From Flavobacterium sp. HJ-32-4 (GTDB lineage: Bacteria > Bacteroidota > Bacteroidia > Flavobacteriales > Flavobacteriaceae), in NCBI RefSeq assembly GCF_022532105.1, contig NZ_CP092832.1, forward strand, positions 1-64,000: a DNA stretch of 64,000 bases, in the 5' to 3' direction. A model generated the notes under the pieces. It had not been told where the DNA came from. It ran no database searches and was given only the letters and a program-made list of their open reading frames with translations. Positions within the stretch are counted from its first letter, which is position 1, and each line of letters begins with the position of its first letter. The translations under genes were made by a program, and so were the position numbers. Shown one piece after another: positions 56,901-64,000 of this stretch.

Positions 56901-59900
56901 TTCCGAACGTGGAGATGGTGTTGGCGTGCTGCCACCTGTATTGTTGCCCGGAACATCATCCGGTGGTGTAGTCGAAGTAAGGGACGCCGTGTTGGCATAT
57001 GTTCCTGAACCAAGTACCGTCGCTACGATATCGAGTGTAGCGCTTGCACCTGCATTCAGGTTACCGATGGTCCATAGACCCGTGCCGCTGTTGTAGCTAC
57101 CTACCGATGGCGTCGAGCTTACAAAGGCGTAACCTGATGGAAGAAGATCCGTAACCGTTACACCTGTTGCATTCGTGTAACCGGCTGCGTTGGCCGCTGT
57201 GATTGTAAAGGTCACATTCGTACCTACGTTTGGTGTAGCATTGTCAACACCTTTGGTAACGGAGATTTCCGAACGTGGTGACGGTGTTGGCGTGCTGCCA
57301 CCTGTATTGTTACCCGGAACATCATCCGGTGGTGTAGTCGAAGTAAGGGAAGCGGTGTTGGCATATGTTCCTGAACCCAGAACAGTCGCTACGATATCGA
57401 GTGTAGCGCTTGTACCGGCATTCAGGTTACCGATGGTCCATAGACCCGTGCCGCTGTTGTAGCTACCTACCGATGGCGTCGAGCTTACAAAGGCGTAACC
57501 TGATGGAAGAAGATCCGTAACCGTTACACCTGTTGCATTCGTGTAACCGGCTGCGTTGGCCGCTGTGATTGTAAAGGTCACATTCGTACCTACGTTTGGT
57601 GTCGCATTGTCAACACCTTTGGTAACGGAGATTTCCGAACGTGGTGACGGTGTTGGCGTGCTGCCACCTGTATTGTTGCCCGGAACATCATCCGGTGGTG
57701 TAGTCGAAGTAAGGGACGCCGTGTTGGCATATGTTCCTGAACCAAGTACCGTCGCTACGATATCGAGTGTAGCGCTTGCACCTGCATTCAGGTTACCGAT
57801 GGTCCATAGACCCGTGCCGCTGTTGTAGCTACCTACCGATGGCGTCGAGCTTACAAAGGCGTAACCTGATGGAAGAAGATCCGTAACCGTTACACCTGTT
57901 GCATTCGTGTAACCGGCTGCGTTGGCCGCTGTGATTGTAAAGGTCACATTCGTACCTACGTTTGGTGTAGCATTGTCAACACCTTTGGTAACGGAGATTT
58001 CCGAACGTGGTGACGGTGTTGGCGTGCTGCCACCTGTATTGTTGCCCGGTACATCATCCGGTGGTGTAGTCGAAGTAAGGGACGCCGTGTTGGCATATGT
58101 TCCTGAACCAAGTACCGTCGCTACGATATCGAGTGTAGCGCTTGCACCTGCATTCAGGTTACCGATGGTCCATAGACCCGTGCCGCTGTTGTAGCTACCT
58201 ACCGATGGCGTCGAGCTTACAAAGGCGTAACCTGATGGAAGAAGATCCGTCACCGTTACACCTGTTGCATTCGTATAACCTGTTGCGTTGGCCGCTGTGA
58301 TTGTAAAGGTCACATTCGTACCTACGTTTGGTGTCGCATTGTCAACACCTTTGGTAACGGAGATTTCCGAACGTGGTGACGGTGTTGGCGTGCTGCCACC
58401 TGTATTGTTACCCGGAACATCATCCGGTGGTGTAGTCGAAGTAAGGGAAGCGGTGTTGGCATATGTTCCTGAACCAAGTACCGTCGCTACGATATCGAGT
58501 GTAGCGCTTGTACCGGCATTCAGGTTACCGATGGTCCATAGACCCGTGCCGCTGTTGTAGCTACCTACCGATGGTGTCGAGCTTACAAAGGCGTAACCTG
58601 ATGGAAGAAGATCCGTAACCGTTACACCTGTTGCATTCGTGTAACCGGCTGCGTTGGCCGCTGTGATTGTAAAGGTCACATTCGTACCTACGTTTGGTGT
58701 AGCATTGTCAACACCTTTGGTAACGGAGATTTCCGAACGTGGAGATGGTGTTGGCGTGCTGCCACCTGTATTGTTGCCCGGAACATCATCCGGTGGTGTA
58801 GTCGAAGTAAGGGACGCCGTGTTGGCATATGTTCCTGAACCAAGTACCGTCGCTACGATATCGAGTGTAGCGCTTGCACCTGCATTCAGGTTACCGATGG
58901 TCCATAGACCCGTGCCGCTGTTGTAGCTACCTACCGATGGCGTCGAGCTTACAAAGGCGTAACCTGATGGAAGAAGATCCGTAACCGTTACACCTGTTGC
59001 ATTCGTGTAACCGGCTGCGTTGGCCGCTGTGATTGTAAAGGTCACATTCGTACCTACGTTTGGTGTAGCATTGTCAACACCTTTGGTAACGGAGATTTCC
59101 GAACGTGGTGACGGTGTTGGCGTGCTGCCACCTGTATTGTTACCCGGAACATCATCCGGTGGTGTAGTCGAAGTAAGGGAAGCGGTGTTGGCATATGTTC
59201 CTGAACCCAGAACAGTCGCTACGATATCGAGTGTAGCGCTTGTACCGGCATTCAGGTTACCGATGGTCCATAGACCCGTGCCGCTGTTGTAGCTACCTAC
59301 CGATGGCGTCGAGCTTACAAAGGCGTAACCTGATGGAAGAAGATCCGTAACCGTTACACCTGTTGCATTCGTGTAACCGGCTGCGTTGGCCGCTGTGATT
59401 GTAAAGGTCACATTCGTACCTACGTTTGGTGTAGCATTGTCAACACCTTTGGTAACGGAGATTTCCGAACGTGGTGACGGTGTTGGCGTGCTGCCACCTG
59501 TATTGTTACCCGGAACATCATCCGGTGGTGTAGTTGAAGTAAGGGACGCCGTGTTGGCATATGTTCCTGAACCAAGTACCGTTGCTACAATATCAAGTGT
59601 GGCGCTTGCACCTGCATTCAGGTTACCGATGGTCCATAGACCCGTGCCGCTGTTGTAGCTACCTACCGATGGCGTCGAGCTTACAAAGGCGTAACCTGAT
59701 GGAAGAAGATCCGTAACCGTTACACCTGTTGCATTCGTGTAACCGGCTGCGTTGGCCGCTGTGATTGTAAAGGTCACATTCGTACCTACGTTTGGTGTAG
59801 CATTGTCAACACCTTTGGTAACGGAGATTTCCGAACGTGGTGACGGTGTTGGCGTGCTGCCACCTGTATTGTTACCCGGTACATCATCCGGTGGTGTAGT

Positions 59901-62900
59901 CGAAGTAAGGGACGCCGTGTTGGCATATGTTCCTGAACCAAGTACCGTCGCTACGATATCGAGTGTAGCGCTTGTACCGGCATTCAGGTTACCGATGGTC
60001 CATAGACCCGTGCCGCTGTTGTAGCTACCTACCGATGGCGTCGAGCTTACAAAAGCGTAACCTGATGGAAGAAGATCCGTAACCGTTACACCTGTTGCAT
60101 TCGTGTAACCGGCTGCGTTGGCCGCTGTGATTGTAAAGGTCACATTCGTACCTACGTTTGGTGTCGCATTGTCAACACCTTTGGTAACGGAGATTTCCGA
60201 ACGTGGAGATGGTGTTGGCGTGCTGCCACCTGTATTGTTGCCCGGAACATCATCCGGTGGTGTAGTCGAAGTAAGGGACGCCGTGTTGGCATATGTTCCT
60301 GAACCAAGTACCGTCGCTACGATATCGAGTGTAGCGCTTGCACCTGCATTCAGGTTACCGATGGTCCATAGACCCGTGCCGCTGTTGTAGCTACCTACCG
60401 ATGGCGTCGAGCTTACAAAGGCGTAACCTGATGGAAGAAGATCCGTAACCGTTACACCTGTTGCATTCGTATAACCCGCTGCGTTGGCCGCTGTAATCGT
60501 AAACGTTACATTGGTACCAACAGCAGGCGTTGAATTATTTACAACTTTAGTGATCGCTATCTCACTGCGAGGAGATGGAGTTGGTGTATTCGTTGACGTG
60601 TTGTTGCCAGGAACGTCATCCTGTGGTGTCGTGGTCGTAAGGGAGGCCGTGTTTGCGTACGTTCCTGAGCCCAATACCGTAGCTACAATTTGAAGCGAGG
60701 CACTGGCTCCCGCGTTAAGGTTTCCAATGTTCCAGATTCCCGTACCATTACTGTACGTACCTGTAGACGGAGTGGCGCTTACAAAGGCGTAACCTGATGG
60801 AAGAAGATCTGTAACTGTTACACCCGTAGCATTGCTGAATCCAGCCGCGTTAGCCGCAGAGATCGTGAACGTCACATTTGTGCCGACAACCGGCGTTGAA
60901 TTGTTAACATTCTTAGTGACCGCGATTTCACTACGAGGAGATGGAGTCGGTGTATTTGTTGACGTATTGTTACCAGGAACATCATCCTGTGGTGCCGTGG
61001 TCGTAAGAGAGGCCGTGTTGGCATATGTACCTGTCGCCAAAACCGTCGCCACTACCTGGAGCGTAGCACTTGAACCCGCGTTAAGGTTACCGATATTCCA
61101 GACTCCCGTACCATTATTATAAGTACCTGCAGACGGTGTCGCACTAACGAATACATATCCGGATGGTAGCAGATCCGTTACCGTTACACCGGTTGCATCG
61201 CTATAGTTCACGTTATTAGCAGCCGTGATCGTAAACGTCACGTTGGTACCCACGTTAGGGGTATTATTAGATGCTACCTTATTGATGGAAATTTCAGAAC
61301 GTGAAGTAGGCGTTGTTGTGCTGGTGCCGGTATTATTTCCATTATTTGCATCCGGCGGTGTAACAGCGGAGAGCGAAGCGCTGTTCAAATAGGATCCGCT
61401 TCCTCTTACAGTCGCCACAATCTGGAGTGTTGCGCTGCTTCCTGCATTGAGGTTGCCAATGTTCCAAACACCCGTACCACTGTTGTATGTACCGACCGAA
61501 GGCGTCGAACTAACGAAATTGTAGCCCGCCGGCAAGAGGTCCGTAATTTGTACGCCAGTAGCATTCGTATACGCGATATTGTTTGCAGCAGTAACCGTAA
61601 ACGTTACGTTCGTGCCGACAACCGGAGTGGCGTTATCCACGATTTTTGTTACGCTAATCTCTGACTGAGTTACCGGAACCGGTGTATTAATGGCGGTATT
61701 GTTGCCCGTAGATGGATCAAACTCAGTGCCCGATATCGTCGCCGTATTCGCATAGGTACCCGAACCACGTACCGTTGCGATGATGGTCAAGGTACGACTC
61801 TGCGCGTTTGCCAAATTACCGATCGTCCAAATACCCGTTCCGGTACTGTATGAACCCGAAGAAGGAGAGGCAGACACCAGCGTATATCCAGACGGAAGAA
61901 GATCGGTGACCGACACATTTGTTGCCGCGCCAGGACCGTTGTTCGTAGCCGTAACAGTAAAAGTCACATTCGCTCCCACGTTCGGTGTGGAATTGTTAAC
62001 CGTTTTAGTAACTGCCAAATCGGTAGAAACGGCCAATCCAAAAAGTTTCGAACACGAAGCGGCACCAGCACCGGTGAAAGAAACTGGATACAAGGTTGGA
62101 GAAGACAACTGCACATAACCATTCGACAATGGCGTCGCCAATCGAACTGTGTAGGCAGCGGCCGTGTAGTTGGTGAAAGCAACCTGAACGTTGTCGAAGG
62201 TCACCGTGTCCGTAGCATCGCCCGAAGTACAAATAAATCGGATGGTAGTAGTCGGACTGATAAAGGCACTAATATCGTGGCTACCTGTGCCTGGGGTCGT
62301 ACTGGTACTCGTAATCGTATTAAGCGTGGTAAACGGTCCGCCTGCCGATGTGGCGACCTGTACGGCAATCGCGTCACCTGCTTCCAGAGAAGCAGTGGTA
62401 TAAGCATAGGTAAGTGTTGCCACTTCGAAGCCCGTCATGTTCATCGAGCGAGCCGCCCCTTTGTTTACGTTACGAACACGAAGGCCCGCCGCTACGACTT
62501 GTATGTCTCCCGCACCAAAGCCATCGGCTTCGCCTGTTTCCTGCCACGCTGCGGCAAAGTTGTTGGTACCGTTATTGGTGGTACCGTTGCCCGCTGTGTT
62601 GAAGTTATCGAGGAACGTTCCGTTGGTGGAAGGCGGTGTAATATTGAATTGGTAACCTCCTCCAACAGAAGATGCCACCGTTTGCACAATCGCGTCGGCA
62701 CCATCAATTGCGCCGTTCGAGTTGGCATCACTATAGAGGTTAACGGAAACACCCTGAATACCGGGTTCGCCCAAATTCTGTGCGCCGTTGAAGTTAGTGT
62801 CGTTGTATACCAAACCGGCCACGACATTTTGATTGGCGACAGAGGTACAGGCAACAGACAAGGTGACAGTTGCCGTCGAGCACACCGTAGCGTCATCTGC

Positions 62901-64000
62901 ACTACATACATTATATTGGAAAGAGTCGGGCCCGTTATAACCTGTATTTGGTGTGTAGGTAATGGTACCATTCGGATTGACCGTCACGGTGCCATTGGTT
63001 GGGTTAGAAATAATGGTTACGCTGGATGGGTTTGGTAAACCTGGTGTATCATTCGCTAAGACATTAAGTGTCTGTGGAACATCCGTTACTATATTAAAGG
63101 AGTCCGCAACCGCAGTAAGGTTCGCGAGTACACCGAGGAAATTGTTCTTGAAACAGTTTCCGAGTCCTGAAGTCGTAACTGCATAAGAGTTCAGATTTGA
63201 ATTCGAGAAACGTCCACCCAAACCACTTACATTTTGGCGAACGATGTAACAGGCGTTGTTAACCGCATAGGTTACCTGGACGTCGTCAATATAGAAGAAG
63301 TCGGCAGCATCATTCAAGTTGGTAGACGTGAACGCAATCGTATTTACCCCATTCGCATTGAAATTCGCAGGCGGAATAATAATGGTCGCATTCTGATAGG
63401 CGGTGTCGGTCGTAACCAATCGGTTGATGGTCAAAAGCGTGGTACCATTGACTGCTACCGTTAAGCTCTCGGTGTTCTCCAATGCTACCCTGCGGTACCG
63501 GAAGGAGAGCGTAGCCTGAGTTGCATTTGAGAAGGTAACCGTCCGCGTTGCCGTTTTGTTGGCGCCGTTCATGATTAGGACGTTGTTGCCTCCTAACGGA
63601 TCCGGACCAATACTGGTAGGTGACGCTGTCAGGTCATTCGGTGCTGTTCCCGACTCGACCCAGTTGGACGTCCAGTTAATGGTACCGTCATTACCTGTGG
63701 CTACCGCCGGTTCAAAATCGTCTTTAGCATAAAAACCGGGAACTACGCTAAACTCGTAGTTTCCGGAAAGATCTGAAGTAGTCGTTTGCAACAGGATATC
63801 GTTGCCAGGATTTATGGTCCCGTTACAGTTTGCGTCAAAATAGAGTTCGACAGGTATATCTTCGATCAACTTCTCTCCTACTGTGTAGGCCGAATCGTCC
63901 GGAAGTTGTTCTACGAACACTTTACCTACAATGAGATCCTCTGTCGGACGCGCGTTACACGTCGTTACGCGAATGGTGACCAAAGCGTCATCACATGTCG
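23931..64000 (-). CDS. Giant T9SS-secreted repetitive adhesin, N-terminus outside window
   Basis: One uninterrupted frame runs from the TAA at 23931-23933 to the window edge, giving at least 13,355 residues (roughly 1.3 MDa). A TTG at 63981-63983 could be called a start, but the frame continues with a [13 protein letters not shown] context through base 64000, so the gene is 5'-partial. Order in the protein: SdrD-B/jelly-roll region, 22 DUF11 domains, one Ig-like domain, 61 identical-length cadherin-like units, 19 diverged units, a Trp-containing domain, 7 more diverged units, 4 DUF7507/DUF11-like domains, and a type B sorting domain. It should be exported by Sec and then the T9SS and displayed on the surface as a long fibre. 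SprB-like motility adhesin, attachment adhesin or biofilm fibre are all possible. The porP/sprF and porE-like genes follow. Promoter not in window. Confidence 0.95.
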   Translation of the reverse strand, partial: TCDDALVTIRVTTCNARPTEDLIVGKVFVEQLPDDSAYTVGEKLIEDIPVELYFDANCNGTINPGNDILLQTTTSDLSGNYEFSVVPGFYAKDDFEPAVATGNDGTINWTSNWVESGTAPNDLTASPTSIGPDPLGGNNVLIMNGANKTATRTVTFSNATQATLSFRYRRVALENTESLTVAVNGTTLLTINRLVTTDTAYQNATIIIPPANFNANGVNTIAFTSTNLNDAADFFYIDDVQVTYAVNNACYIVRQNVSGLGGRFSNSNLNSYAVTTSGLGNCFKNNFLGVLANLTAVADSFNIVTDVPQTLNVLANDTPGLPNPSSVTIISNPTNGTVTVNPNGTITYTPNTGYNGPDSFQYNVCSADDATVCSTATVTLSVACTSVANQNVVAGLVYNDTNFNGAQNLGEPGIQGVSVNLYSDANSNGAIDGADAIVQTVASSVGGGYQFNITPPSTNGTFLDNFNTAGNGTTNNGTNNFAAAWQETGEADGFGAGDIQVVAAGLRVRNVNKGAARSMNMTGFEVATLTYAYTTASLEAGDAIAVQVATSAGGPFTTLNTITSTSTTPGTGSHDISAFISPTTTIRFICTSGDATDTVTFDNVQVAFTNYTAAAYTVRLATPLSNGYVQLSSPTLYPVSFTGAGAASCSKLFGLAVSTDLAVTKTVNNSTPNVGANVTFTVTATNNGPGAATNVSVTDLLPSGYTLVSASPSSGSYSTGTGIWTIGNLANAQSRTLTIIATVRGSGTYANTATISGTEFDPSTGNNTAINTPVPVTQSEISVTKIVDNATPVVGTNVTFTVTAANNIAYTNATGVQITDLLPAGYNFVSSTPSVGTYNSGTGVWNIGNLNAGSSATLQIVATVRGSGSYLNSASLSAVTPPDANNGNNTGTSTTTPTSRSEISINKVASNNTPNVGTNVTFTITAANNVNYSDATGVTVTDLLPSGYVFVSATPSAGTYNNGTGVWNIGNLNAGSSATLQVVATVLATGTYANTASLTTTAPQDDVPGNNTSTNTPTPSPRSEIAVTKNVNNSTPVVGTNVTFTISAANAAGFSNATGVTVTDLLPSGYAFVSATPSTGTYSNGTGIWNIGNLNAGASASLQIVATVLGSGTYANTASLTTTTPQDDVPGNNTSTNTPTPSPRSEIAITKVVNNSTPAVGTNVTFTITAANAAGYTNATGVTVTDLLPSGYAFVSSTPSVGSYNSGTGLWTIGNLNAGASATLDIVATVLGSGTYANTASLTSTTPPDDVPGNNTGGSTPTPSPRSEISVTKGVDNATPNVGTNVTFTITAANAAGYTNATGVTVTDLLPSGYAFVSSTPSVGSYNSGTGLWTIGNLNAGTSATLDIVATVLGSGTYANTASLTSTTPPDDVPGNNTGGSTPTPSPRSEISVTKGVDNATPNVGTNVTFTITAANAAGYTNATGVTVTDLLPSGYAFVSSTPSVGSYNSGTGLWTIGNLNAGASATLDIVATVLGSGTYANTASLTSTTPPDDVPGNNTGGSTPTPSPRSEISVTKGVDNATPNVGTNVTFTITAANAAGYTNATGVTVTDLLPSGYAFVSSTPSVGSYNSGTGLWTIGNLNAGTSATLDIVATVLGSGTYANTASLTSTTPPDDVPGNNTGGSTPTPSPRSEISVTKGVDNATPNVGTNVTFTITAANAAGYTNATGVTVTDLLPSGYAFVSSTPSVGSYNSGTGLWTIGNLNAGASATLDIVATVLGSGTYANTASLTSTTPPDDVPGNNTGGSTPTPSPRSEISVTKGVDNATPNVGTNVTFTITAANAAGYTNATGVTVTDLLPSGYAFVSSTPSVGSYNSGTGLWTIGNLNAGTSATLDIVATVLGSGTYANTASLTSTTPPDDVPGNNTGGSTPTPSPRSEISVTKGVDNATPNVGTNVTFTITAANATGYTNATGVTVTDLLPSGYAFVSSTPSVGSYNSGTGLWTIGNLNAGASATLDIVATVLGSGTYANTASLTSTTPPDDVPGNNTGGSTPTPSPRSEISVTKGVDNATPNVGTNVTFTITAANAAGYTNATGVTVTDLLPSGYAFVSSTPSVGSYNSGTGLWTIGNLNAGASATLDIVATVLGSGTYANTASLTSTTPPDDVPGNNTGGSTPTPSPRSEISVTKGVDNATPNVGTNVTFTITAANAAGYTNATGVTVTDLLPSGYAFVSSTPSVGSYNSGTGLWTIGNLNAGTSATLDIVATVLGSGTYANTASLTSTTPPDDVPGNNTGGSTPTPSPRSEISVTKGVDNATPNVGTNVTFTITAANAAGYTNATGVTVTDLLPSGYAFVSSTPSVGSYNSGTGLWTIGNLNAGASATLDIVATVLGSGTYANTASLTSTTPPDDVPGNNTGGSTPTPSPRSEISVTKGVDNATPNVGTNVTFTITAANAAGYTNATGVTVTDLLPSGYAFVSSTPSVGSYNSGTGLWTIGNLNAGTSATLDIVATVLGSGTYANTASLTSTTPPDDVPGNNTGGSTPTPSPRSEISVTKGVDNATPNVGTNVTFTITAANATGYTNATGVTVTDLLPSGYAFVSSTPSVGSYNSGTGLWTIGNLNAGTSATLDIVATVLGSGTYANTASLTSTTPPDDVPGNNTGGSTPTPSPRSEISVTKGVDNATPNVGTNVTFTITAANATGYTNATGVTVTDLLPSGYAFVSSTPSVGSYNSGTGLWTIGNLNAGTSATLDIVATVLGSGTYANTASLTSTTPPDDVPGNNTGGSTPTPSPRSEISVTKGVDNATPNVGTNVTFTITAANATGYTNATGVTVTDLLPSGYAFVSSTPSVGSYNSGTGLWTIGNLNAGTSATLDIVATVLGSGTYANTASLTSTTPPDDVPGNNTGGSTPTPSPRSEISVTKGVDNATPNVGTNVTFTITAANATGYTNATGVTVTDLLPSGYAFVSSTPSVGSYNSGTGLWTIGNLNAGTSATLDIVATVLGSGTYANTASLTSTTPPDDVPGNNTGGSTPTPSPRSEISVTKGVDNATPNVGTNVTFTITAANAAGYTNATGVTVTDLLPSGYAFVSSTPSVGSYNSGTGLWTIGNLNAGASATLDIVATVLGSGTYANTASLTSTTPPDDVPGNNTGGSTPVPVPQADRSVVKSVNNSTPNVGSTIVFTLTASNAGLSDSTNTTVTDVLPTGYTYVSAVASSGTYNPGTGVWNLGTLANGASETLDITVSVNASGNYTNTATINGTENDPIPGNNIGSNTPVPVPQADRQVTKTVDNPSPATGDTITFTIVAQNNGPSDSTGVQVDDVLPSGYTYQSSVATIGTYNPATGVWNIGNLPNGGSQTLTITVTVLASGNRTNTAVITGVEVDPIPANSTDFVTPGVVNTPPVAVDDNNTTAEDTTLTVLDGAPGDLLLNDSDIDLNTIFITQFTIGGINYPAGNTAVIPEGSVTINADGSYTFVPTPNFNGPVQAIQYTVSDGTDTDTGILTLNVTSVNDLPVANDDTIAGNEDTPQNLVVLGNDNFGGDGPSTGTITITVAPANGTATVNDGGTPNDPTDDTIDYTPNANFNGTDTLTYQIADANGDTDTAVVTINVAPDAPTADVPVANDDTIAGNEDTPQNLVVLGNDNFGGDGPSTGTITITVAPANGTATVNDGGTPNDPTDDTIDYTPNANFNGTDTLTYQIADANGDTDTAVVTINVAPDAPTADVPVANDDTIAGNEDTPQNLVVLGNDNFGGDGPSTGTITITVAPANGTATVNDGGTPNDPTDDTIDYTPNANFNGTDTLTYQIADANGDTDTAVVTINVAPDAPTADVPVANDDTIAGNEDTPQNLVVLGNDNFGGDGPSTGTIIITVAPANGTATVNDGGTPNDPTDDTIDYTPNANFNGTDTLTYQIADANGDTDTAVVTINVAPDAPTADVPVANDDTIAGNEDTPQNLVVLGNDNFGGDGPSTGTITITVAPANGTATVNDGGTPNDPTDDTIDYTPNANFNGTDTLTYQIADANGDTDTAVVTINVAPDAPTADVPVANDDTIAGNEDTPQNLVVLGNDNFGGDGPSTGTITITVAPANGTATVNDGGTPNDPTDDTIDYTPNANFNGTDTLTYQIADANGDTDTAVVTINVAPDAPTADVPVANDDTIAGNEDTPQNLVVLGNDNFGGDGPSTGTITITVAPANGTATVNDGGTPNDPTDDTIDYTPNANFNGTDTLTYQIADANGDTDTAVVTINVAPDAPTADVPVANDDTIAGNEDTPQNLVVLGNDNFGGDGPSTGTITITVAPANGTATVNDGGTPNDPTDDTIDYTPNANFNGTDTLTYQIADANGDTDTAVVTINVAPDAPTADVPVANDDTIAGNEDTPQNLVVLGNDNFGGDGPSTGTITITVAPANGTATVNDGGTPNDPTDDTIDYTPNANFNGTDTLTYQIADANGDTDTAVVTINVAPDAPTADVPVANDDTIAGNEDTPQNLVVLGNDNFGGDGPSTGTITITVAPANGTATVNDGGTPNDPTDDTIDYTPNANFNGTDTLTYQIADANGDTDTAVVTINVAPDAPTADVPVANDDTIAGNEDTPQNLVVLGNDNFGGDGPSTGTITITVAPANGTATVNDGGTPNDPTDDTIDYTPNANFNGTDTLTYQIADANGDTDTAVVTINVAPDAPTADVPVANDDTIAGNEDTPQNLVVLGNDNFGGDGPSTGTIIITVAPANGTATVNDGGTPNDPTDDTIDYTPNANFNGTDTLTYQIADANGDTDTAVVTINVAPDAPTADVPVANDDTIAGNEDTPQNLVVLGNDNFGGDGPSTGTITITVAPANGTATVNDGGTPNDPTDDTIDYTPNANFNGTDTLTYQIADANGDTDTAVVTINVAPDAPTADVPVANDDTIAGNEDTPQNLVVLGNDNFGGDGPSTGTITITVAPANGTATVNDGGTPNDPTDDTIDYTPNANFNGTDTLTYQIADANGDTDTAVVTINVAPDAPTADVPVANDDTIAGNEDTPQNLVVLGNDNFGGDGPSTGTITITVAPANGTATVNDGGTPNDPTDDTIDYTPNANFNGTDTLTYQIADANGDTDTAVVTINVAPDAPTADVPVANDDTIAGNEDTPQNLVVLGNDNFGGDGPSTGTITITVAPANGTATVNDGGTPNDPTDDTIDYTPNANFNGTDTLTYQIADGSGDTDTAVVTINVAPDAPTADVPVANDDTIAGNEDTPQNLVVLGNDNFGGDGPSTGTITITVAPANGTATVNDGGTPNDPTDDTIDYTPNANFNGTDTLTYQIADANGDTDTAVVTINVAPDAPTADVPVANDDTIAGNEDTPQNLVVLGNDNFGGDGPSTGTITITVAPANGTATVNDGGTPNDPTDDTIDYTPNANFNGTDTLTYQIADANGDTDTAVVTINVAPDAPTADVPVANDDTIAGNEDTPQNLVVLGNDNFGGDGPSTGTITITVAPANGTATVNDGGTPNDPTDDTIDYTPNANFNGTDTLTYQIADANGDTDTAVVTINVAPDAPTADVPVANDDTIAGNEDTPQNLVVLGNDNFGGDGPSTGTITITVAPANGTATVNDGGTPNDPTDDTIDYTPNANFNGTDTLTYQIADANGDTDTAVVTINVAPDAPTADVPVANDDTIAGNEDTPQNLVVLGNDNFGGDGPSTGTITITVAPANGTATVNNGGTPNDPTDDTIDYTPNANFNGTDTLTYQIADANGDTDTAVVTINVAPDAPTADVPVANDDTIAGNEDTPQNLVVLGNDNFGGDGPSTGTITITVAPANGTATVNDGGTPNDPTDDTIDYTPNANFNGTDTLTYQIADANGDTDTAVVTINVAPDAPTADVPVANDDTIAGNEDTPQNLVVLGNDNFGGDGPSTGTITITVAPANGTATVNDGGTPNDPTDDTIDYTPNANFNGTDTLTYQIADANGDTDTAVVTINVAPDAPTADVPVANDDTIAGNEDTPQNLVVLGNDNFGGDGPSTGTITITVAPANGTATVNDGGTPNDPTDDTIDYTPNANFNGTDTLTYQIADGSGDTDTAVVTINVAPDAPTADVPVANDDTIAGNEDTPQNLVVLGNDNFGGDGPSTGTITITVAPANGTATVNDGGTPNDPTDDTIDYTPNANFNGTDTLTYQIADANGDTDTAVVTINVAPDAPTADVPVANDDTIAGNEDTPQNLVVLGNDNFGGDGPSTGTITITVAPANGSATVNDGGTPNDPTDDTIDYTPNANFNGTDTLTYQIADANGDTDTAVVTINVAPDAPTADVPVANDDTIAGNEDTPQNLVVLGNDNFGGDGPSTGTITITVAPANGTATVNDGGTPNDPTDDTIDYTPNANFNGTDTLTYQIADANGDTDTAVVTINVAPDAPTADVPVANDDTIAGNEDTPQNLVVLGNDNFGGDGPSTGTITITVAPANGTATVNDGGTPNDPTDDTIDYTPNANFNGTDTLTYQIADANGDTDTAVVTINVAPDAPTADVPVANDDTIAGNEDTPQNLVVLGNDNFGGDGPSTGTITITVAPANGTATVNDGGTPNDPTDDTIDYTPNANFNGTDTLTYQIADANGDTDTAVVTINVAPDAPTADVPVANDDTIAGNEDTPQNLVVLGNDNFGGDGPSTGTITITVAPANGTATVNDGGTPNDPTDDTIDYTPNANFNGTDTLTYQIADANGDTDTAVVTINVAPDAPTADVPVANDDTIAGNEDTPQNLVVLGNDNFGGDGPSTGTITITVAPANGTATVNDGGTPNDPTDDTIDYTPNANFNGTDTLTYQIADANGDTDTAVVTINVAPDAPTADVPVANDDTIAGNEDTPQNLVVLGNDNFGGDGPSTGTITITVAPANGTATVNDGGTPNDPTDDTIDYTPNANFNGTDTLTYQIADANGDTDTAVVTINVAPDAPTADVPVANDDTIAGNEDTPQNLVVLGNDNFGGDGPSTGTITITVAPANGTATVNDGGTPNDPTDDTIDYTPNANFNGTDTLTYQIADANGDTDTAVVTINVAPDAPTADVPVANDDTIAGNEDTPQNLVVLGNDNFGGDGPSTGTITITVAPANGTATVNDGGTPNDPTDDTIDYTPNANFNGTDTLTYQIADASGDTDTAVVTINVAPDAPTADVPVANDDTIAGNEDTPQNLVVLGNDNFGGDGPSTGTITITVAPANGTATVNDGGTPNDPTDDTIDYTPNANFNGTDTLTYQIADANGDTDTAVVTINVAPDAPTADVPVANDDTIAGNEDTPQNLVVLGNDNFGGDGPSTGTITITVAPANGTATVNDGGTPNDPTDDTIDYTPNANFNGTDTLTYQIADANGDTDTAVVTINVAPDAPTADVPVANDDTIAGNEDTPQNLVVLGNDNFGGDGPSTGTITITVAPANGTATVNDGGTPNDPTDDTIDYTPNANFNGTDTLTYQIADANGDTDTAVVTINVAPDAPTADVPVANDDTIAGNEDTPQNLVVLGNDNFGGDGPSTGTITITVAPANGTATVNDGGTPNDPTDDTIDYTPNANFNGTDTLTYQIADANGDTDTAVVTINVAPDAPTADVPVANDDTIAGNEDTPQNLVVLGNDNFGGDGPSTGTITITVAPANGTATVNNGGTPNDPTDDTIDYTPNANFNGTDTLTYQIADANGDTDTAVVTINVAPDAPTADVPVANDDTIAGNEDTPQNLVVLGNDNFGGDGPSTGTITITVAPANGTATVNDGGTPNDPTDDTIDYTPNANFNGTDTLTYQIADANGDTDTAVVTINVAPDAPTADVPVANDDTIAGNEDTPQNLVVLGNDNFGGDGPSTGTITITVAPANGTATVNDGGTPNDPTDDTIDYTPNANFNGTDTLTYQIADANGDTDTAVVTINVAPDAPTADVPVANDDTIAGNEDTPQNLVVLGNDNFGGDGPSTGTITITVAPANGTATVNDGGTPNDPTDDTIDYTPNANFNGTDTLTYQIADGSGDTDTAVVTINVAPDAPTADVPVANDDTIAGNEDTPQNLVVLGNDNFGGDGPSTGTITITVAPANGTATVNDGGTPNDPTDDTIDYTPNANFNGTDTLTYQIADANGDTDTAVVTINVAPDAPTADVPVANDDTIAGNEDTPQNLVVLGNDNFGGDGPSTGTITITVAPANGSATVNDGGTPNDPTDDTIDYTPNANFNGTDTLTYQIADANGDTDTAVVTINVAPDAPTADVPVANDDTIAGNEDTPQNLVVLGNDNFGGDGPSTGTITITVAPANGTATVNDGGTPNDPTDDTIDYTPNANFNGTDTLTYQIADANGDTDTAVVTINVAPDAPTADVPVANDDTIAGNEDTPQNLVVLGNDNFGGDGPSTGTITITVAPANGSATVNDGGTPNDPTDDTIDYTPNANFNGTDTLTYQIADANGDTDTAVVTINVAPDAPTADVPVANDDTIAGNEDTPQNLVVLGNDNFGGDGPSTGTITITVAPANGTATVNDGGTPNDPTDDTIDYTPNANFNGTDTLTYQIADANGDTDTAVVTINVAPDAPTADVPVANDDTIAGNEDTPQNLVVLGNDNFGGDGPSTGTITITVAPANGTATVNDGGTPNDPTDDTIDYTPNANFNGTDTLTYQIADANGDTDTAVVTINVAPDAPTADVPVANDDTIAGNEDTPQNLVVLGNDNFGGDGPSTGTITITVAPANGTATVNDGGTPNDPTDDTIDYTPNANFNGTDTLTYQIADANGDTDTAVVTINVAPDAPTADVPVANDDTIAGNEDTPQNLVVLGNDNFGGDGPSTGTITITVAPANGTATVNDGGTPNDPTDDTIDYTPNANFNGTDTLTYQIADANGDTDTAVVTINVAPDAPTADVPVANDDTIAGNEDTPQNLVVLGNDNFGGDGPSTGTITITVAPANGTATVNDGGTPNDPTDDTIDYTPNANFNGTDTLTYQIADANGDTDTAVVTINVAPDAPTADVPVANDDTIAGNEDTPQNLVVLGNDNFGGDGPSTGTITITVAPANGTATVNDGGTPNDPTDDTIDYTPNANFNGTDTLTYQIADANGDTDTAVVTINVAPDAPTADVPVANDDTIAGNEDTPQNLVVLGNDNFGGDGPSTGTITITVAPANGTATVNDGGTPNDPTDDTIDYTPNANFNGTDTLTYQIADGSGDTDTAVVTINVAPDAPTADVPVANDDTIAGNEDTPQNLVVLGNDNFGGDGPSTGTITITVAPANGTATVNDGGTPNDPTDDTIDYTPNANFNGTDTLTYQIADANGDTDTAVVTINVAPDAPTADVPVANDDTIAGNEDTPQNLVVLGNDNFGGDGPSTGTITITVAPANGTATVNDGGTPNDPTDDTIDYTPNANFNGTDTLTYQIADANGDTDTAVVTINVAPDAPTADVPVANDDTIAGNEDTPQNLVVLGNDNFGGDGPSTGTITITVAPANGTATVNDGGTPNDPTDDTIDYTPNANFNGTDTLTYQIADANGDTDTAVVTINVAPDAPTADVPVANDDTIAGNEDTPQNLVVLGNDNFGGDGPSTGTITITVAPANGTATVNDGGTPNDPTDDTIDYTPNANFNGTDTLTYQIADANGDTDTAVVTINVAPDAPTADVPVANDDTIAGNEDTPQNLVVLGNDNFGGDGPSTGTITITVAPANGTATVNDGGTPNDPTDDTIDYTPNANFNGTDTLTYQIADANGDTDTAVVTINVAPDAPTADVPVANDDTIAGNEDTPQNLVVLGNDNFGGDGPSTGTITITVAPANGTATVNDGGTPNDPTDDTIDYTPNANFNGTDTLTYQIADANGDTDTAVVTINVAPDAPTADVPVANDDTIAGNEDTPQNLVVLGNDNFGGDGPSTGTITITVAPANGTATVNDGGTPNDPTDDTIDYTPNANFNGTDTLTYQIADANGDTDTAVVTINVAPDAPTADVPVANDDTIAGNEDTPQNLVVLGNDNFGGDGPSTGTITITVAPANGTATVNDGGTPNDPTDDTIDYTPNANFNGTDTLTYQIADGSGDTDTAVVTINVAPDAPTADVPVAVNDTATVGEGFGVSIPVLNNDTFGGDGPSTGAIAITSPAANGTAAVENNGTPNNPADDTIIYVPNPNFNGTDVFQYTIRDSNGDTSTATVTVTVIPDNPAIDQPSAANDTAVTNEDTPVNVNVLINDTFGGDGPGVGPIVVTQGANGTVTVNTNGTPFNPTDDTVTYTPNANFNGVDTFTYTIADSDGQTATATVTVTVIPDNPTFDTPTASADVAAVAEDTSVVINVTANDNFGGDGPSSSPIVLASNPANGTAVVNTNGTPNNPTDDTITYTPNPNFNGVDSFTYTIADADGQTSTATVTVTVTPDNPTQDAPVAVDDTATTAEDTSVTVSVLTNDNFGGDGAAPSAIVVATQPSNGVATVNTNGTPFNSADDTITYTPDANFNGTDTFTYTIADTDGQTSTATVTITVTADNPTVDAPVASNDVVTVQENTPILINVLVNDTFGGDGPSVGAIQVTQPANGTVVVNDGGTPNDPTDDTVTYTPNTDFNGVDTFTYTISDADGQTSTATVTVTVTPDDPNADFPVAQPDTVSTTEDVAVLIPVLVNDTFGGDGPGVGAIQVTQPTNGTVVVNNNGTPNNPTDDSVTYTPNPNFNGNDTFTYTIADADGQTSTTTVTVTVNPDPTTTDFPTAGNDAVTIAEDTAVTINVLVNDNFGGDGPSNGPIVIATAPVNGTATVNDNGTPNDPTDDTITYTPNPNFNGFDTFTYTIADADGQTATATVTIDVTADNPLNDAPNAVDDSVTLAEDTQININVLTNDSFGGDGPASGAIAIATVPANGIAVVLNQGTPNDPTDDTITYIPNSDFNGTDSFTYTITDADGQTSTATVTINVTADNPTLDTPDANDDTVSTPEDTAIVINVLTNDDFGGDGPFNGPIVIATLPSNGTVVVNDGGTPNDPTDDTITYTPAPNFNGADTFTYTIADADGQTSTATVNIAVTPDNPTNDAPTAVDDFVTVTEGNNVNIQVLANDNFGGDGPSNGAIFVTTVPSNGVATVNLNGTPFNPTDDFITYIPAAGYNGPDSFTYSIEDADGQLSTATVFITVTPNDPNADTPSAINDNVTTLEDTPITVSVLANDTFGLDGPSVGAIVLQSTPTHGTAVVNTNGTPNDPTDDTITYTPDANYNGFDTFNYTIEDGNGNTATASVNITITPDAPTTDAPLAANDTATTDEETPITINVLVNDDFGGDGPSTGAIAIATTPANGVAVVNVNGTPNDPTDDTITYTPGANFSGTDSFTYTIADADGQTSTATVNITVTPNDPTLDTPDANNDVVSTTEDVALNIQVLVNDDFGGDGPSNGPIVILTAPTNGTAVVNDGGTPNDPTDDTIDYTPNPNFHGNDILTYQIADADGQTSTATVIITVVPDADTADAPVAVDDTATVTEDTSVTISVLVNDAFGGDGPFSGPIIVATQPTNGTATVNNGGTPNNPTDDTIVYTPNPNYNGPDSFTYTILDADGQSSTATVTITVTPDNPLTDAPVAVNDAATTLEDTPVTVTVLANDNFGGDGASTTAIVVATQPTNGTATVNENGTPNDPTDDTITYTPNANFFGNDSFTYTIADADGQTATATVNIVITSDTTDVPNAVDDTASTPQDAGIVINVLANDSFGGDGAGNVAVIVTVPAVNGTAVVNTQGTLSPVDDTITYTPNAGYVGTDVFTYQITDANGDFDTAIVTIVISATNQLPVASNDTTSTQEDTPVVINVLANDTFGGDGPSTGAIQVATQPLHGTATVNDNGTPNDPTDDTITYAPAADYNGPDSFTYTITDSNGDTSTATVTITNVVPVNDLPIAADDTVTTNEDTAIAIDVLANDTFGGDGPNFGSIILATLPTNGSVVVNTNGTPANPADDTMVYTPAANFNGVDTFTYTIVDANGDVSTATVTITVLPDTAIDAVNDTAGPIAGVNQAVTVLNVLGNDTLDGAGATVATVVITETVADPTGNMTISANGDVSIAPNTPAGTYTLTYQICEIANPGVCDTAVVTVTVVTPTMTVVADSFCLNNAPYVSYTVTPDNFSTSNTLTVTWVDSANNVVATQTGLPLSGQLLWPGAVVDGSNNAIDWPGWIYTGTEWVEGADGFELTRPQVTMVFSLNPTVSVVVDYPAATSGCKSAPDTQPTAVNDNAQTNEDEAVTVNVLANDSFGADGPNTGTIFVASQPANGAAVLEDNGTPNDPTDDAITYTPAANFCGTDSFTYTILDADGDAATATVNVTIICVNEFPSAQPDTVVTDEDTPKVINVLVNDSFGNDGPSTTPIVIATAPSNGTATVDDNGTPNNPTDDTITYAPAGNYCGDDQFTYTIADSNGDLSTTTVTVTVNCINEFPIANGDFVTTDEDTAITISVLPNDDFGGDGPSATPIVVATQPLNGTAAVNDAGTPNDPTDDAILYTPNANYCGLDVFTYTIADSNGDTATATVNVTVNCVGEQPTAVDDTVTTPEDTAISINVLANDTFGGDGPNVGTIIVATQPSNGTAVLNDNNTPNNPTDDTITYTPAANFCGAADTFTYTILDADGQSSTATVTVNVTCEDEFPSAVADTATTDEDTPVTVTVLTNDSFGGDGPSATAIVIATPPANGVVVVNENGTPTNPADDTITYTPAANFCGTDTFTYTIADADGDVSTATVTVSVTCVDDVPVATNDNVTTNEDVAILIPVLANDTFGGDGPVVGAIVLASSPTNGTVALNDGGTPDDPTDDTFTYTPNPNYNGNDSFTYTITDADGDSSTATVFIVVTPVDDQPVATDDTASTTEDTAVAINVLANDTFGGDGPNVGTIIVATQPANGSATLNNNGTPTDPTDDTITYTPNTGYFGGDSFTYTIIDADGDTSTATVTITVGNTPEPALELIKAGVFVNDGNADGVPNAGETVHYSFVVTNTGDVAVDNLVINDATIGVVGLVVTPSSLAPGQVGLAEYNYAITQANIDAGQIVNSATVSGDTGGTPVTDISDNDGTGESDPTITPLQQVRDIVVIKTGAKVDEDGDGIYEAGEHITWTFAITNTGNTTVENLKLYDALLAINGADITASLAPGVTYNFSLDMDITQAMINSGSICNSASVVGSDDVGDVSDNDGIGTSDPTCVALLPQGDLTLIKTAVFVADGANGHIDYTFTLTNSGNVTVNTLTLTDDLLGITNQTISPSTLEPGQTATFTVPSYNVTDEDLIAGNVINCASVSGVAAIGGAVISDLSDDGDATNGDDNCTITVLTQTNSIAVVKQGTFMDENGNSYAEPGETISYVFTVTNTGDTTLVSVELTDTTVPVDFDSTTSGIQSTVSIGTLLPGESVQVTGSYILTEADIELGQVVNQASVRGIGPNGEEVSDVSDGSDNNLDNPTVTPLPVAPCTVVVNNLVYIGGMPGATGYDFEHLQIDGLTCYSDISIEIYNRWGVLVYETKDYNNLDKAFRGYSAGRVTISSSDPLPEGTYFYILRYKDGNNGREKTGFLHLTR
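23934..24252 (-). other. T9SS type B C-terminal sorting domain of the giant protein
   Basis: The last about 105 residues match the gliding-motility-associated C-terminal domain: [19 protein letters not shown], then [15 protein letters not shown] and a terminal GFLHLTR. NRWG plus LP-x-GTYFY are the family landmarks. Type B domains direct export by the T9SS together with a PorP/SprF-like protein. Confidence 0.93.
24253..25746 (-). repeat. Four DUF7507/DUF11-like domains near the C-terminus
   Basis: Four units beginning [33 protein letters not shown] and [11 protein letters not shown], each with an FxxTNTG(D/N)xxV core. They are diverged from one another and from the N-terminal DUF11 block, so they were not part of the recent expansion. 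Confidence 0.8.
25747..27908 (-). repeat. Seven diverged cadherin-like/tandem-95-type repeats
   Basis: Seven units of about 103 residues beginning with variants of [17 protein letters not shown] and carrying VLANDxFGGDGP and TPxxPTDDxITYTP cores. Several have a Cys in NFCGTDxFTYT that the array units lack. They belong to the same family as the 61-unit array but have clearly diverged. Confidence 0.85.
27909..28290 (-). other. Unique Trp-containing domain interrupting the repeats
   Basis: About 125 non-repetitive residues with [22 protein letters not shown] and [10 protein letters not shown]. Tryptophan and cysteine are absent from the 61-unit array, so this island stands out. I recall similar segments in other flavobacterial giant surface proteins; no function is known to me. 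Confidence 0.6.
28291..34256 (-). repeat. Nineteen diverged cadherin-like repeats
   Basis: Eighteen units with the NDxFGGDGP and [10 protein letters not shown] cores plus one aberrant unit ([14 protein letters not shown], lacking the FGGDGP core) next to the Trp-containing domain. Average spacing is about 314 bp. Individual units differ at many residues, in contrast to the adjacent array. Confidence 0.85.
34257..53654 (-). repeat. 61 tandem units of exactly 318 bp, cadherin-like domains
   Basis: Each unit codes for 106 residues starting [13 protein letters not shown] and containing [25 protein letters not shown] and [13 protein letters not shown]. Anchors at 34249, 34567 and 53647 fit 61 periods of 318 bp exactly (19,398 bp) with no insertion or deletion. 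Almost all differences are synonymous; rare protein variants are GSGD or ASGD for ANGD, GSAT for GTAT, NNGG for NDGG and GTIII for GTITI. Asp/Asn-rich loops suggest Ca2+ binding between domains, as in cadherin-like and RTX adhesin extenders. Confidence 0.95.
53655..53995 (-). other. Single diverged Ig/cadherin-like domain at the array border
   Basis: One domain beginning [17 protein letters not shown] with [21 protein letters not shown]. It is related to the array units but longer and clearly distinct, and it separates the DUF11 block from the 318-bp array. Confidence 0.75.
54000..62035 (-). repeat. Block of 22 DUF11 domains
   Basis: DUF11 domains of about 122 residues, each with a [21 protein letters not shown] opening, a [12 protein letters not shown] turn and an IGNLNAG segment. 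Five diverged units come first in protein order, then 15 nearly identical ones, then two diverged ones ([18 protein letters not shown]). Confidence 0.9.
54708..60197 (-). repeat. 15 tandem DUF11 units of exactly 366 bp
   Basis: The landmark GAGATTTCCGAACG recurs 15 times from 55068 to 60192 at 366-bp steps with no indel. The units differ at few sites. Alternate forms (GCT/GTT in the AAG/ATG position, GCA/ACA in the AGAS/AGTS position) are shuffled between units. Confidence 0.93.
62036..64000 (-). other. N-terminal-side SdrD-B and jelly-roll-like region
   Basis: Contains two SdrD-B-like domains ([13 protein letters not shown]...[14 protein letters not shown], and [18 protein letters not shown] with [17 protein letters not shown]). 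Each has an inserted beta-rich segment that looks like a carbohydrate-binding-type jelly roll ([12 protein letters not shown]...[10 protein letters not shown]). A tandem-95-type domain with [11 protein letters not shown] lies between. The true N-terminus and signal peptide are beyond base 64000. Confidence 0.7.

Noticed and set aside
34257..60197. CRISPR or VNTR interpretation of the tandem repeats
   Set aside because: Units are 318 and 366 bp, coding and in frame, with no spacers between.
54994..60390. Fifteen plus-strand ORFs of 90 residues at 366-bp spacing, nearly identical
   Set aside because: They are the antisense of the DUF11 repeats; their regularity is that of the coding strand, and they have no start context of their own.
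63981..63983. TTG as start codon of the giant gene
   Set aside because: The frame stays open upstream to the window edge with the same Cys/Asp beta-type composition, and there is no signal peptide after the TTG.

Overview
The window reads as the dnaA end of a Flavobacteriaceae (Bacteroidetes) chromosome or large contig, most like Flavobacterium but with base composition near half G+C by eye, well above the usual low-GC members. Three things point there: type IX secretion (T9SS) components and a T9SS type B sorting domain, the TTG-N19-TAnnTTTG promoter form with few Shine-Dalgarno sites, and family versions typical of the group (GAPDH with a long N-terminal extension, SurA-like foldases in series, PorP/SprF proteins, PorE-like OmpA proteins). 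Base 1 is the first base of dnaA. No oriC, tRNA, rRNA, CRISPR or insertion sequence was seen.

Layout. 1-2605 (+): dnaA, a low-molecular-weight tyrosine phosphatase and a tetrapyrrole-methylase-fold methyltransferase, translationally coupled by 1-nt overlaps. 2636-2790: a REP-like intergenic element. 2793-3434 (-): a lysozyme-like wall enzyme. 3533-6778 (-): overlapping operon dapF, GNAT acetyltransferase, mltG, DUF2279, linked to peptidoglycan precursor supply and wall processing. 6899-8287 (+): HtrA/Deg protease, divergent from dapF. 8438-9886 (+): GAPDH. 10032-12299 (-): aconitase. 12550-13683 (+): membrane-anchored protein with PHM-like copper-site motifs. 13664-18832 (-): three foldase/PPIase-type genes followed by a MoxR ATPase. 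19000-22958 (-): two tandem PorE-like OmpA proteins. 22975-23880 (-): PorP/SprF-like T9SS protein. 23931 to the window edge (-): one open reading frame filling 40 kb.

That last gene dominates the window. It encodes at least 13,355 residues of a secreted adhesin-like protein whose N-terminus lies outside. In protein order it has SdrD-B and jelly-roll-like domains, 22 DUF11 domains (15 nearly identical, 366 bp each), one Ig-like domain, 61 cadherin-like units of exactly 318 bp with no indel, 26 diverged units of the same family split by a Trp-containing unique domain, four DUF7507/DUF11-like domains, and a T9SS type B C-terminal sorting domain. The porP/sprF gene and a porE-like gene directly downstream match the known arrangement in which type B cargo is exported with a co-encoded PorP/SprF protein, as for SprB/SprF in gliding Flavobacterium. 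The neighbouring foldases and Deg protease could serve envelope protein quality control, but that link is inferred from position.

The most unusual signals are the 61-unit array without length change, its rare variants recurring at fixed offsets of 8, 11, 15 and 18 units (block copying), and the complete absence of Lys, Arg and His over about 6,466 residues. No stretch over 300 bases lacks a gene.
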